DNA from: Synergistales bacterium
GTDB lineage: Bacteria > Synergistota > Synergistia > Synergistales > Aminobacteriaceae
Length of the DNA stretch: 5,519 nucleotides
Reading direction: 5' to 3'
Assembly: GCA_025997935.1 (NCBI GenBank)
Contig: BNVG01000123.1
Location: 1-5,519 of the forward strand
Part shown: piece by piece, positions 1 through 5,519 of the stretch
Position numbering within the stretch: position 1 is the stretch's first letter
Layout: the number at the start of each line of letters is the position of its first letter
Program-made: the position numbers and the translations under genes
The notes under the pieces: model-generated
Told to the model about the DNA's origin: nothing
What the model saw: only the letters and a program-made list of their open reading frames with translations
Databases searched by the model: none

Positions 1-882
1 CCGGTAAATGGCAAAGTTAATAAACAGCCGAAAAACAGTGGCAGCGACAGCGAAAATATTTACCCGCTCTACGCCGCGAAAACGTATGACGAGCAGCCAA
101 TGCTGGGCTTGAAAATCAGCGGCGGCGGACTGACAACCACAACAGCGCTTACGCAAGCGCAAAAAGACTTGGCTGGAATCAGAACAGACGACCCTGTCGC
201 CGCCGTTCTATGGGCAAAAGCGGGTATTTATGTAGACATAACCGTAAAAAACGGCTCTAAAAATATGTCTTTCGCGGCTTTTGTGTCGAACGCCATTAAA
301 ACTTACGCCGACTTCAAAACCAATTCACCTAAAACGAATATCCTATCACTCGTCAAATCCGTCTCAATTTCCCCCGACGCAACCCCGGCAAAGATCAGCG
401 CAACTTACGATGAAACGACATACTACGCCGCCGAACCGCAGGCTGACGGGATAACTTACCTGATTAACCTCCCCGCCGGAACAGCCCCCTCCGCCCTGAC
501 AAAATTGAAAGTTGATTTTGTTTTGCCGACCGGAGCAACCATTTCGCCCGCGAACGGGAGCGAAATGAATTTTTCGGGCGGGCCCGTGAACTACACCGTC
601 ACGGCGGAGGACGGAACGACTACGAAAGACATTATCGTAGATGTGCGTATACGGGACGGCGTCCCAACGGACAATAACCACAATAATAACAACAACGACA
701 ACAATAACAATAACAATAATAACGACGATAACGACAATAACAACGATAATAACAACGATAATAAGCCTCCGCAGCCGGAAATCATCACAAAATGGCGCGA
801 TTCCGACGGAGGATGCGATACGTTCTCGTTCGGCATGCTCGGCGCGGCCATGATGGCAATGTTCGCGATTCGGAGACGGTAG
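1..882 (+). CDS. Surface/secreted protein, 5'-truncated, with DUF5018-like domain, Asn/Asp-rich linker and Synergist-type C-terminal sorting signal
   Basis: The reading frame is open from the first base, so the true start lies upstream and the ATG at 100 is probably internal; 293 residues are visible. Residues about 1-115 match nothing I recognise. Residues about 118-219 resemble the repeat-like beta-sandwich domains of the DUF5018 type found in bacterial surface proteins; the typical closing motif is seen at about 181-212 (ISPANG, NFSGGPVNYTVTAEDGTT). Residues 224-254 are almost pure Asn and Asp, a flexible spacer. The C-terminus has Gly-Gly-Cys (Cys272), a short hydrophobic stretch (about 275-290) and a final Arg-Arg-Arg, the layout of the Synergist-CTERM sorting signal, in which the Cys is probably processed or modified during anchoring. 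From this I infer export and retention at the cell envelope; the signal peptide would be upstream. The substrate or partner is unknown. It faces the dnaK operon tail to tail. Confidence 0.85.
   Translation, partial: PVNGKVNKQPKNSGSDSENIYPLYAAKTYDEQPMLGLKISGGGLTTTTALTQAQKDLAGIRTDDPVAAVLWAKAGIYVDITVKNGSKNMSFAAFVSNAIKTYADFKTNSPKTNILSLVKSVSISPDATPAKISATYDETTYYAAEPQADGITYLINLPAGTAPSALTKLKVDFVLPTGATISPANGSEMNFSGGPVNYTVTAEDGTTTKDIIVDVRIRDGVPTDNNHNNNNNDNNNNNNNNDDNDNNNDNNNDNKPPQPEIITKWRDSDGGCDTFSFGMLGAAMMAMFAIRRR
670..762 (+). repeat. Asn/Asp codon tract with a 12-bp tandem repeat
   Basis: Thirty-one consecutive codons encode 23 Asn, 7 Asp and 1 His. The last 24 bases are two identical 12-base units (aacaacgataat at 739-750 and 751-762). 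AAC and AAT are mixed along the rest of the tract, so the repeat is partly degenerate. The unit keeps the reading frame, so gain or loss of a unit would only change the length of the spacer between the folded domain and the membrane or anchor signal. Confidence 0.85.
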
Positions 883-926
883 AAAAAATTCGCGCTACTC
901 CTTAAAGGAGTGGCGCGAATTTTTTT
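883..926. terminator. Bidirectional Rho-independent terminator between convergent genes
   Basis: A long inverted repeat starts directly after the stop codon at 880-882. The A run and AATTCGCGC on the left (883-895) pair with GCGCGAATT and the T run on the right (913-925). The inner stem is ACTCC (897-901) with GGAGT (907-911), the U-G pair 896/912 joins the two stems, and the loop is about 5 bases. T runs follow the stem on both strands, so it can end transcripts of the rightward surface-protein gene and of the leftward dnaK operon (dnaK stop at 955-957). Confidence 0.92.
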
Positions 927-954
927 GCTACCCGAAAAGGGGTTTTGTTATAGG

Positions 955-2766
955 TTACGCGCCGTGGTCTGTAAACTCGGCGTCTACCGTGTCTCCGTCG
1001 GAGGAATGGTCGGAGGGGCTTGAAGGATCCTGTCCGCTCCCCTGCTGATAGAGGCGGGTCGTGAACTCCTGAACAACGTTGTTGAGGCTATTCTTGGCCG
1101 ACTCAATGCTGGCCGTGTCGCCGGACTTGACGGCCGTCTTGAGTTCCTCGAGCTTGGAGTTTATCTTCCCTTTGTCGTCCGCGCTCATCTTGTCGCCGTG
1201 CTCCTCGAGCAGTTTCTCCGCGTGGAATATCAGGGTGTCGGACTCGTTGCGCGTTTCGGCGACCCTGCGCTTCTCCTCGTCCTCGGACGCGTGAGCCTCG
1301 GCGTCGGTCTTCATGCGCTCTATCTCGTCCTTGGAAAGGTTGGACGACTGAATCGTTATCTTCTGGTTCTTGCCCGTGCCCTTGTCCTTGGCCGAGACGT
1401 TCAGGATACCGTTGACGTCGATGTTGAACGTAACCTCTATTTGGGGGACGCCGCGCATCGCCGGAGGTATGCCGTCCAGCACAAACTGGCCGAGCTTCAC
1501 GTTGTCGGTGGCCATAGCGCGCTCTCCCTGAAGCACCATTATCTCGACCTGTGTCTGGTTGTTGGCCGCCGTGGTGAAAACCTGGCTCTTGGACACGGGG
1601 ATAGCCGTGTTGCGCTCAATGACTTTCGTGAACACCCCACCCAATGTCTCGAGGCCGAGAGAAAGCGGCGTAACGTCAACCAGCACGACGCCTTTGTGTT
1701 CGCCGGTGAGTATGGAACCCTGAATGGCCGCGCCCACCGCAACGCACTCGTCCGGGTTCACGCCCTTCGTGGGCTCCTTGCCGAGTAGCTCCGTTATCTT
1801 CTTCCACACCATAGGCATACGGGTGGAGCCGCCGACGAGAAGTATCTTGTCTATCTCGGAGGTCTTGAGGCCGGAGTCCTCTATCGCGCGTTTGGTCGGC
1901 GTGACGGTGCGGTTCAGAAGGTCAGCGCTCATCTCCTCGAATTTCGCGCGGGTGAGCTTCATCTCTAAGTGCTTGGGGCCGTCCTGATTGGCCGTGATGA
2001 AGGGCAGGGAGATGGTGGTCTCGGTCATGGACGAAAGCTCCACTTTGGCCTTCTCCGCCGCCTCACGCAGACGCTGCATGGCCATGCGGTCGTTCTTGAG
2101 GTCTATGCCCTCGGATTTTTTGAACTCACCCGTCATCCACTCCGTGACGCGCTCGTCCCAGTCGTCCCCGCCGAGGCGGTTATCGCCCGCCGTGGCCAGC
2201 ACCTCAAAGACGCCCTCGCCCACGTCGAGAATGGAGACGTCGAACGTACCTCCGCCCAAGTCGAACACCAAAATCTTGTGCTCCTCGCGCTTGTTTTCGC
2301 CGTAAGCGAGGCAGGCCGCCGTCGGCTCGTTGATTATGCGAAGCACGTCAAGGCCCGCTATGGTTCCGGCGTCCTTTGTGGCCTGCCGCTGCGCGTCGGT
2401 GAAATACGCCGGCACCGTGATGACCGCCTGAGTGACGGTCTCCCCGAGATAGTCCTCGGCGTCGTGCTTGAGCTTCTGCAAAATCATCGCCGAGATTTCC
2501 TGCGGGGTGTACTTCTTGCCGTCGACGGTGACGTTGTGCTCTTTGCCCATCTCGCGTTTGATAGAGATAACAGTCCTCTCTATGTTCACGATGGCCTGAC
2601 GCTTGGCGAGCTGTCCTACAAGGCGCTCACCCTCCTTCGTAAAAGCCACCACCGAAGGCGTTGTTCTCATACCCTCGGCGTTGGAGATAACCGTAGTCTG
2701 GTCGCCCTCCTGCACCGCTATGCAACTGTTTGTAGTTCCAAGGTCAATACCTACCACTTTAGCCAT
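955..2766 (-). CDS. dnaK: Molecular chaperone DnaK (Hsp70)
   Basis: ATP-dependent Hsp70 chaperone of the cytoplasm, 603 residues. It binds exposed hydrophobic peptide stretches and releases them through an ATP cycle driven by a J-protein and GrpE. The ATPase domain shows the phosphate-1 motif GIDLGTTNS (6-14), INEPTA (145-150, Glu147), [10 protein letters not shown] (169-178, with Thr174 at the place of the E. coli autophosphorylation site) and the adenosine motif [12 protein letters not shown] (309-320). The interdomain linker is at 359-365 and reads GVVLVDV where DVLLLDV is usual. The substrate-binding domain covers about 366-475, followed by a helical lid and an acidic tail ending near the usual VDAEF. 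About 24 residues present in proteobacterial DnaK around positions 75-100 are absent, as in the Gram-positive type. The ATG at 2764-2766 has GGGAGG at 2775-2780. It is the last gene of hrcA-grpE-dnaK, 28 bases after grpE, and no dnaJ follows. Confidence 0.99.
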   Translation of the reverse strand: MAKVVGIDLGTTNSCIAVQEGDQTTVISNAEGMRTTPSVVAFTKEGERLVGQLAKRQAIVNIERTVISIKREMGKEHNVTVDGKKYTPQEISAMILQKLKHDAEDYLGETVTQAVITVPAYFTDAQRQATKDAGTIAGLDVLRIINEPTAACLAYGENKREEHKILVFDLGGGTFDVSILDVGEGVFEVLATAGDNRLGGDDWDERVTEWMTGEFKKSEGIDLKNDRMAMQRLREAAEKAKVELSSMTETTISLPFITANQDGPKHLEMKLTRAKFEEMSADLLNRTVTPTKRAIEDSGLKTSEIDKILLVGGSTRMPMVWKKITELLGKEPTKGVNPDECVAVGAAIQGSILTGEHKGVVLVDVTPLSLGLETLGGVFTKVIERNTAIPVSKSQVFTTAANNQTQVEIMVLQGERAMATDNVKLGQFVLDGIPPAMRGVPQIEVTFNIDVNGILNVSAKDKGTGKNQKITIQSSNLSKDEIERMKTDAEAHASEDEEKRRVAETRNESDTLIFHAEKLLEEHGDKMSADDKGKINSKLEELKTAVKSGDTASIESAKNSLNNVVQEFTTRLYQQGSGQDPSSPSDHSSDGDTVDAEFTDHGA

Positions 2767-2794
2767 ATTGCATTCCTCCCAAGAAGTGAATTTT

Positions 2795-3421
2795 TTAGTT
2801 AGTTTCGTAACTTTCGTCAGTCTTGTATCGTCCGACTCTTACCTGTGCGGCCCTCATTACGCGCTCATTGGAGCGGTAACCTCGGGCGAGTTCTCTTAAA
2901 ATAACGCCGTCAAGGGCGGAGTTTTCGACCTTTTCGGTCTCTATGGCGTCGTGAAGTAGTGGGTCGAAGGGAAGCCCCTCCGCCGCGGCTATGACGCTCA
3001 CCCCCATGTCCTCAAGAATAGACAAAAACTGCTTTTGCACCATACGCACGCCTATAAGCACATTTCTCGCGGGGCCGTCCTCAGGAGCTGTCAGCGCTCT
3101 GTCCAAGTTATCGAGCGCCGGCAAAAAGTCCGCTATGCGGTCAAGCGTGAGAAGCCTGACGATTTTGGTTCTTTCGCGCTCCGTGCGTTGTCTGTAATTG
3201 TAGAGATCGGCTCGGGCGGCGGCTAATTGCGCCTTCAAATCCTCCGTATCATCCGCCGCCGATATGTTGATTTCGGGCTCGACAAACCCGCTTTCTAAAT
3301 GCACCGTTTCGTGGACTTGTGCGCTGTCCTTTAACACTTCGCTCAAATCCCGGTACAGCCCTTCGTCGGCGTCGGTTCCGACAGGTTTTATGTCATCGTA
3401 TGTCTTGCTCTCGTCGCCCAT
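2795..3421 (-). CDS. grpE: Nucleotide exchange factor GrpE
   Basis: GrpE is the dimeric co-chaperone that releases ADP from DnaK and so resets its peptide-binding cycle. From the chosen start it has 208 residues, close to the usual 180-210. The acidic, low-order N-terminus (1-60) precedes a long helix (about 60-95, containing [10 protein letters not shown]), a hydrophobic helical region (about 95-140) and the C-terminal beta domain with the family signature [10 protein letters not shown] (152-161), then [12 protein letters not shown] (171-182) and [13 protein letters not shown] (185-197). I chose the ATG at 3419-3421 because AAGGAGG lies 9 bases upstream (3431-3437). A longer in-frame start at 3493 would add 24 arginine-rich residues and overlap the end of hrcA, with no support. 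It sits between hrcA (34-base gap) and dnaK (28-base gap) and is expected to share their heat-shock control by HrcA. Confidence 0.97.
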   Translation of the reverse strand: MGDESKTYDDIKPVGTDADEGLYRDLSEVLKDSAQVHETVHLESGFVEPEINISAADDTEDLKAQLAAARADLYNYRQRTERERTKIVRLLTLDRIADFLPALDNLDRALTAPEDGPARNVLIGVRMVQKQFLSILEDMGVSVIAAAEGLPFDPLLHDAIETEKVENSALDGVILRELARGYRSNERVMRAAQVRVGRYKTDESYETN

Positions 3422-3455
3422 TATGCTTGTCCTCCTTCTTCGTAAACTGTATAAA

Positions 3456-4475
3456 TTATTCCTCTCTGCCCAGAACGTCGACCATCGCCTCAAGAATATT
3501 TATCGAACGCTCGTAATCCATCCGCAGAGGGCCTATAAGCCCAAGGACGGCCTTTTGCTGTCGCGTCTGAGCCGGAATGAGAATCATGGAACTCTCCGTC
3601 ATGCCCTCGATGCCATCGGTTTCGTTCTCCTCGCCTATACTGACGTTCAGAGATTTGCTTTTTCGGCACCGCTCTATCATGCTGGCCAGCGGCCTCTCTT
3701 GCTCCAAGAGCGACAGGACGGCCTGAAGACGCCCGATGGTCTGGAAGTGAGGCAAATTCAGGATATGCTGCGCCCCGCTGCTGAAAAAGCGATAGTTCTG
3801 CATCGTCAGGAAGTTGTCGAGCTCACTTATAGCCATGCGACAGGCCTCCTCGACGCTCTCTAACCCTATAAGCACAAAATCATAAAGAACGTCCCTGACC
3901 TCGTTCCAGGTTCTTCCCGACGCGACGGTGTTGATTCTGTGCGTAAGTTCTTCTATAACAAGCGCGTCCACATCGCAAGGAAGCGCGAACTGCGAATGAT
4001 GCACAAGCCCGCCCTTCAGGACGATAAGAGCCAAAATATGAGAGCCGCCCAAGGGCATGAGGTCTATATGCTGAATCTCCGTGTTGTCGAGCCCCGAAAC
4101 CGCCGCGACGCCGACGCAGTTTGTGAGGCGCGAGAGCATGTTCGTGACGTAGCGCAGAAGGTCTTCGACGCCGCTTCGCCTCGTCTGTATTTCCTTTTGC
4201 CACTCGCCCGTCCCGCTCGGCCGCAAGCGCTCGCGCGAGGCCACGGAATCCACGTACACGCGGTAGGATTTCGCGGTCGGCAACCTCCCCGACGACGTAT
4301 GAGGCTGATAAAAATACCCCATCTCCTCAAGGTCTGACATCTCATTGCGTATCGTGGCGGGACTCAAGCCCTTGATGTATTTTTTCGTAATGGTCCGCGA
4401 GCCGGCGGGCTCTCCCGTCTTTATATATTCGTAGACCACAGCCAGAACGATCCCCAATTGCCTCTCCGTCAGCAT
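3456..4475 (-). CDS. hrcA: Heat-inducible transcription repressor HrcA
   Basis: HrcA binds the CIRCE inverted repeat and represses class I heat-shock genes; in studied bacteria its active fold depends on GroEL, which links repression to chaperone load. The protein has 339 residues, the normal family length. The N-terminal winged-helix domain includes LSPATIRNEMSDLEEMG (37-53) and QPHTSSGRLPTAKSYRVYVD (57-76), the most conserved part of the family. The middle is the GAF-like dimerisation region. The C-terminal family block reads AVLGLIGPLRMDYERSI (309-325). The ATG at 4473-4475 has GGAGG 9 bases upstream (4485-4489). It is the first gene of the leftward operon, and a perfect CIRCE site lies 24 bases before its start codon, so autorepression is well supported. 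Confidence 0.98.
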   Translation of the reverse strand: MLTERQLGIVLAVVYEYIKTGEPAGSRTITKKYIKGLSPATIRNEMSDLEEMGYFYQPHTSSGRLPTAKSYRVYVDSVASRERLRPSGTGEWQKEIQTRRSGVEDLLRYVTNMLSRLTNCVGVAAVSGLDNTEIQHIDLMPLGGSHILALIVLKGGLVHHSQFALPCDVDALVIEELTHRINTVASGRTWNEVRDVLYDFVLIGLESVEEACRMAISELDNFLTMQNYRFFSSGAQHILNLPHFQTIGRLQAVLSLLEQERPLASMIERCRKSKSLNVSIGEENETDGIEGMTESSMILIPAQTRQQKAVLGLIGPLRMDYERSINILEAMVDVLGREE

Positions 4476-4498
4476 AGCTTATGTCCTCCGGTTTTGTA

Positions 4499-4525
4499 TT
4501 AGCACTCTGTATATATGAGTGCTAA
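4499..4525. promoter_or_regulatory. CIRCE operator (HrcA binding site)
   Basis: The two arms TTAGCACTC (4499-4507) and GAGTGCTAA (4517-4525), separated by 9 bases, match the CIRCE consensus at every arm position. The perfect pairing continues 4 bases outward on each side, giving 13-base arms (4495-4507 and 4517-4529). It lies in the predicted 5' untranslated region of hrcA, about 12 bases after the inferred transcription start, so bound HrcA would block early transcription, and the transcript could also form a hairpin here. Confidence 0.98.
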
Positions 4526-4543
4526 TACATTTATTCTGTGGAT

Positions 4544-4572
4544 AGATTAGCAACAGTTGTCGATATTGTCAA
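4544..4572 (-). promoter_or_regulatory. Sigma-A-type promoter of the hrcA-grpE-dnaK operon
   Basis: Read on the minus strand, a perfect -35 box TTGACA (4567-4572) is followed after exactly 17 bases by TAATCT (4544-4549), preceded by TG plus one base, an extended -10 element. The -10 hexamer itself matches the consensus poorly (3 of 6), and the extended -10 and ideal spacing may compensate. The start of transcription would fall near 4537, upstream of CIRCE. The position relative to CIRCE is what is expected of class I heat-shock promoters. Confidence 0.78.
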
Positions 4573-4596
4573 CACATACATGAAAGGATGTATAAT
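4566..4596 (+). promoter_or_regulatory. Likely promoter of the HMA protein-oxidoreductase gene pair
   Basis: A perfect -10 box TATAAT lies at 4591-4596, and TTGTCA (5 of 6 to the -35 consensus) at 4566-4571, with a spacer of 19 bases, somewhat long. Transcription would start near 4603, leaving a leader of about 35 bases before the ATG at 4638. The -35 box overlaps the -35 box of the opposite hrcA promoter. Confidence 0.6.
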
Positions 4597-4637
4597 GATT
4601 TATAAAATTTTAAGTAATTTTTTGGAGGCGCTGAAAT

Positions 4638-4835
4638 ATGAAAAAAATTTTTTCCGTTCCGGATATGTCTTGCGAGCATTGTGTTAAGGCTATCACCAAA
4701 GCGTTGAACGACGCGAAATTTTCCGGCTTCGAGGTTGACCTGTCGGCGAAGGAGGTTCGCGTAGAGACGGATTCCCCCGACAAGATAATATCGCTTCTCG
4801 ACGAGGCGGGCTATGACGCTACGCTGAACGTATAG
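4638..4835 (+). CDS. Heavy-metal-associated (HMA) domain protein, CopZ-like metallochaperone
   Basis: A 65-residue stand-alone HMA domain, the size of the small copper chaperones of the Atx1/CopZ family, which carry Cu(I) in the cytoplasm to P-type ATPases or regulators. The metal-binding motif MSCEHC places Met10, Cys12 and Cys15 in the usual loop after the first strand. The pattern of strand, helix, strand (FEVDLSAKEVRVE), helix (DKIISLLDEAGY) fits the ferredoxin-like fold, and Tyr59 sits where bacterial copper chaperones commonly have a conserved Tyr. There is no signal peptide. GGAGG at 4624-4628 lies 9 bases before the ATG. A copper role is known for the family but not proven here; such domains can also bind Zn, Cd or Hg. 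No copper ATPase or Cu-responsive regulator is visible. The next gene, 17 bases downstream, is a molybdopterin oxidoreductase, probably on the same transcript. Confidence 0.9.
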   Translation: MKKIFSVPDMSCEHCVKAITKALNDAKFSGFEVDLSAKEVRVETDSPDKIISLLDEAGYDATLNV

Positions 4836-4852
4836 GCGCAAGTCTTTAATAA

Positions 4853-5519
4853 ATGGCTGATCGTTTGGTTCCCGTCTGCGGGATAAATAACTGCGGCGGG
4901 CGATGTCCGCTTTTGGCGGTCGTCAGGGACGGGCGCGTCGTTGAGATGCGCCCCCTGCCTCAGAGCGAAGAACCGCCTCTCAAGATAACGCCATGCGCGC
5001 GAGGCTTGTCGTACCATAAGACGTTCCTCGGCTCAGACCGCCTTCGCGTACCCATGAAACGCGTGGGTGAGCGCGGAGAGGGAAAGTTCGAGAGAATTTC
5101 ATGGGGCGACGCCACAAAACTCATAGCGTCGGAAGTAGCGCGAATAGGTAAGCAGTACGGCGCGTCGGCGCGTTACGTCAACTACGGCTTCGGCAATGAG
5201 GGGCTTGTGCGTGGCAACGCGATGGCCAAAAACCTTCTCGCTCTGACCGGCGGCTTCTTGGACAGCTACAACAGTTACAGCACCGCATGCACGTCTTACA
5301 CAACCCCGTACACCTGCGGCGCCACCGAGACGGGCAACAGCGCGGAAGATTTGCTCAACTCAAAGCTCATCATACTCTGGGGGCACAATCCATTCGAGAG
5401 CGGCTTCGGTAGCGAGGTCAATTTTTATCTGAGAGAGGCCAAAAAGCGCGGCGCGGAGATAATCGCGGTAGACCCGAGGCAAAGCGACACGGCCTTGGCT
5501 TTGGCCGATACCTGGATCG
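4853..5519 (+). CDS. DmsA-like molybdopterin oxidoreductase catalytic subunit, 3'-truncated by the window
   Basis: The first 222 residues of a DMSO reductase-family enzyme, which uses a bis-molybdopterin guanine dinucleotide cofactor with Mo or W and an N-terminal [4Fe-4S] cluster. Full-length members usually have 700-900 residues. Cluster ligands are Cys9, Cys14, Cys18 and Cys48; the first spacing (four residues) is wider than the common two or three. The block PMKRVGERGEGKFERISWGDA (67-87) is close to E. coli DmsA. NSYSTAC (140-146) aligns with the region of the DmsA molybdenum ligand, making Ser143 the likely ligand; LIILWGHNPFES (172-183) and IIAVDPRQSDTA (203-214) are cofactor-binding segments. 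The ATG at 4853 is fixed by an in-frame TAA directly before it (4850-4852), so there is no twin-arginine leader and the subunit is probably cytoplasmic. The ribosome site is weak; translation may be coupled to the HMA gene 17 bases upstream. The real substrate cannot be told from this part. Confidence 0.93.
   Translation, partial: MADRLVPVCGINNCGGRCPLLAVVRDGRVVEMRPLPQSEEPPLKITPCARGLSYHKTFLGSDRLRVPMKRVGERGEGKFERISWGDATKLIASEVARIGKQYGASARYVNYGFGNEGLVRGNAMAKNLLALTGGFLDSYNSYSTACTSYTTPYTCGATETGNSAEDLLNSKLIILWGHNPFESGFGSEVNFYLREAKKRGAEIIAVDPRQSDTALALADTWI

Noticed and set aside
100..102. ATG at 100 as the real start of the first gene
   Set aside because: The frame is open back to base 1, no ribosome site precedes this ATG, and a protein with a C-terminal sorting signal should have an N-terminal export signal, which is absent after this ATG.
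591..851. A minus-strand frame rich in leucine and serine, looking like a membrane protein
   Set aside because: It is the reverse reading of the Asn/Asp codon tract (GTT/ATT read backwards gives leucine-like codons in another frame). It has no independent evidence.
930..946. A small hairpin (ACCC/GGGT) followed by TTTT, a possible second terminator
   Set aside because: Only four base pairs in the stem; the adjacent 883-926 hairpin is far stronger and explains termination in both directions.
1969..2802. A 277-codon open frame on the plus strand opposite dnaK
   Set aside because: It lies antisense to the highly conserved ATPase domain of DnaK, in a GC-biased codon shadow, has no ribosome site and resembles no family. 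The same holds for the plus-strand frame at 1198-1788.
3422..3493. An upstream in-frame start for grpE (ATG at 3493)
   Set aside because: It would overlap the last 38 bases of hrcA and add an arginine-rich leader not found in GrpE, while the ATG at 3419-3421 has a strong ribosome site at ideal spacing.
4569..4841. A 90-codon minus-strand frame covering the HMA gene
   Set aside because: It is antisense to a clear HMA domain gene with ribosome site and promoter and runs over the divergent promoter region; the protein resembles nothing known. The minus-strand frame at 4811-5017 is likewise a shadow of the oxidoreductase.

Overview
The window reads as a piece of a bacterial chromosome, most likely from the phylum Synergistota (Synergistetes). 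The main clue is the first protein. It ends in an Asn/Asp-rich linker followed by Gly-Gly-Cys, a short hydrophobic segment and three arginines, which is the layout of the Synergist-type C-terminal sorting signal. A Gram-positive-type DnaK (no insert in the ATPase domain), an HrcA/CIRCE heat-shock operon and an anaerobic molybdopterin oxidoreductase fit an anaerobe of that group. The assignment is an inference from motifs, not from a search.

Layout. Positions 1-882 (+) are the 3' part of a surface-protein gene. A strong hairpin with A and T runs on opposite flanks (883-926) serves as a two-way terminator between this gene and the convergent heat-shock operon. That operon runs leftward from 4475 to 955 as hrcA-grpE-dnaK, with gaps of 34 and 28 bases and a clear GGAGG-type ribosome site before every gene. 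No dnaJ follows dnaK. A perfect CIRCE operator (4499-4525) lies just downstream of a sigma-A-type promoter (-35 at 4567-4572, -10 at 4544-4549).

The 162-base region between hrcA and the next gene is a divergent control region. Rightward from it run a 65-residue heavy-metal-associated (CopZ-like) protein (4638-4835) and, 17 bases later, the start of a DmsA-like molybdopterin oxidoreductase that leaves the window at 5519. The two divergent promoters appear to share overlapping -35 boxes.

How the genes work together. HrcA represses its own operon through CIRCE. GrpE is the nucleotide-exchange factor for DnaK. The rightward pair may link a metal carrier to a molybdenum or tungsten enzyme. That link rests only on position, and it is the least ordinary part of the window. 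The oxidoreductase starts directly at its iron-sulfur motif, with an in-frame stop just before the ATG, so it has no twin-arginine leader. I saw no mobile element, CRISPR array, tRNA or rRNA, and no gene-free stretch over 300 bases. Most of the window is well-known biology.
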